NCBI RefSeq assembly: GCF_009707485.1
Contig: NZ_CP046121.1
Span: 1,426,001 to 1,490,000 of the forward strand
Origin: Nostocoides sp. HKS02
GTDB lineage: Bacteria > Actinomycetota > Actinomycetes > Actinomycetales > Dermatophilaceae
DNA length: 64,000 bases
Direction: 5' to 3'
The notes beneath the pieces are model-generated. The model was not told where the DNA came from. It saw nothing but the letters and a program-made list of their open reading frames with translations, and did no database searches. Position numbers and translations under genes: made by a program. This document shows, one piece after another, positions 63,860 to 64,000 of the stretch. Within the stretch, counting starts at the first letter, position 1; the number at the start of each line of letters is the position of its first letter.

Positions 63860-64000
63860 CCCCGTTGCCTCTCGCCTAGCGTCGTCGCACCCTCCTGCCA
63901 GGCGCTGTCCCCCTTCACGCTAAGCCGCCGGACCCTTGCGGAACAACGGTTTTCGCTGGAGTTGGGCGATGGTTCAGGGGTCGTTCAGGGGTGACCCTGA

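Noticed and set aside
63860-64000. Additional gene or element at the right edge
   Set aside because: The last 141 bases hold only the presumed MMPL leader. No open frame, operator or structure could be supported.

Overview
The window is high-GC DNA (about 70% by eye) with GTG and ATG starts, many 4-base GTGA/ATGA start-stop overlaps, Tat signals, a Lys/Ala/Thr-rich principal sigma factor and two SAM-IV type riboswitches. Together these point to an actinobacterium, most plausibly Micrococcales in or near Intrasporangiaceae/Dermatophilaceae. The species is not identifiable from the sequence alone. About 50 protein genes are visible, with no rRNA, tRNA, CRISPR array, prophage or insertion sequence.

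Layout. (1) 1-8331, minus strand: division and cell-wall (dcw) cluster mraZ-rsmH-ftsL-ftsI-murE-murF-mraY, with mraY cut by the window edge. (2) 8332-8705: divergent control region with three copies of a 16-bp MraZ-type box, one facing mraZ and two facing the other way. (3) 8706-13512, plus strand: MoxR ATPase, DUF58 protein and TgpA-like membrane transglutaminase, then a Tat-lipoprotein polysaccharide deacetylase. (4) 14632-18581: a sigma-like membrane protein converging on the principal sigma factor gene rpoD, then a UspA protein. (5) 18650-27414: metX with its riboswitch, DUF4192, DUF1232 and EcsC-like genes, the sseA-sufE sulfur pair, a stand-alone family-A DNA polymerase, DUF1206 and PAC2 genes. 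(6) 27547-29941: TetR regulator and DHA2 drug exporter, closed by a large compound hairpin. (7) 29942-35430: hrpA helicase, then metY with a second riboswitch. (8) 35524-38269: Ddn-type oxidoreductase, two small membrane proteins and a second sigma-like membrane protein. (9) 38395-44933: MMPL exporter with divergent TetR regulator, then small hypothetical, membrane and DUF5995 genes. (10) 44935-52411: secreted phosphoesterase and phospholipase C pair, a large exported amidase with FG-GAP repeats, and a LysR/MFS divergent pair. (11) 52625-63859: exported subtilisin-like protease, amidase-signature enzyme, Smr protein, SRPBCC protein, aldo/keto reductase, DUF222-HNH nuclease, epimerase-like protein and a second MMPL exporter.

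Cross-cutting signals. The 8-mer GTATGCCG (or its complement) occurs roughly 45 times, about twenty-fold above a composition-based expectation. It is balanced between strands and appears twice as inverted pairs forming terminator-like stem-loops, a pattern reminiscent of DNA-uptake or other genome-wide signal sequences. Eight otherwise intact genes each carry a single +1 insertion in a G run that is followed by A. This looks like a systematic sequence error rather than decay. Two paralogous proteins join an ECF-sigma-like domain to one membrane helix and a long low-complexity tail.

The metabolic theme is sulfur and methionine: metX and metY are both under SAM riboswitches, with sseA-sufE nearby. 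The rest is envelope building, secreted hydrolases and exporters.
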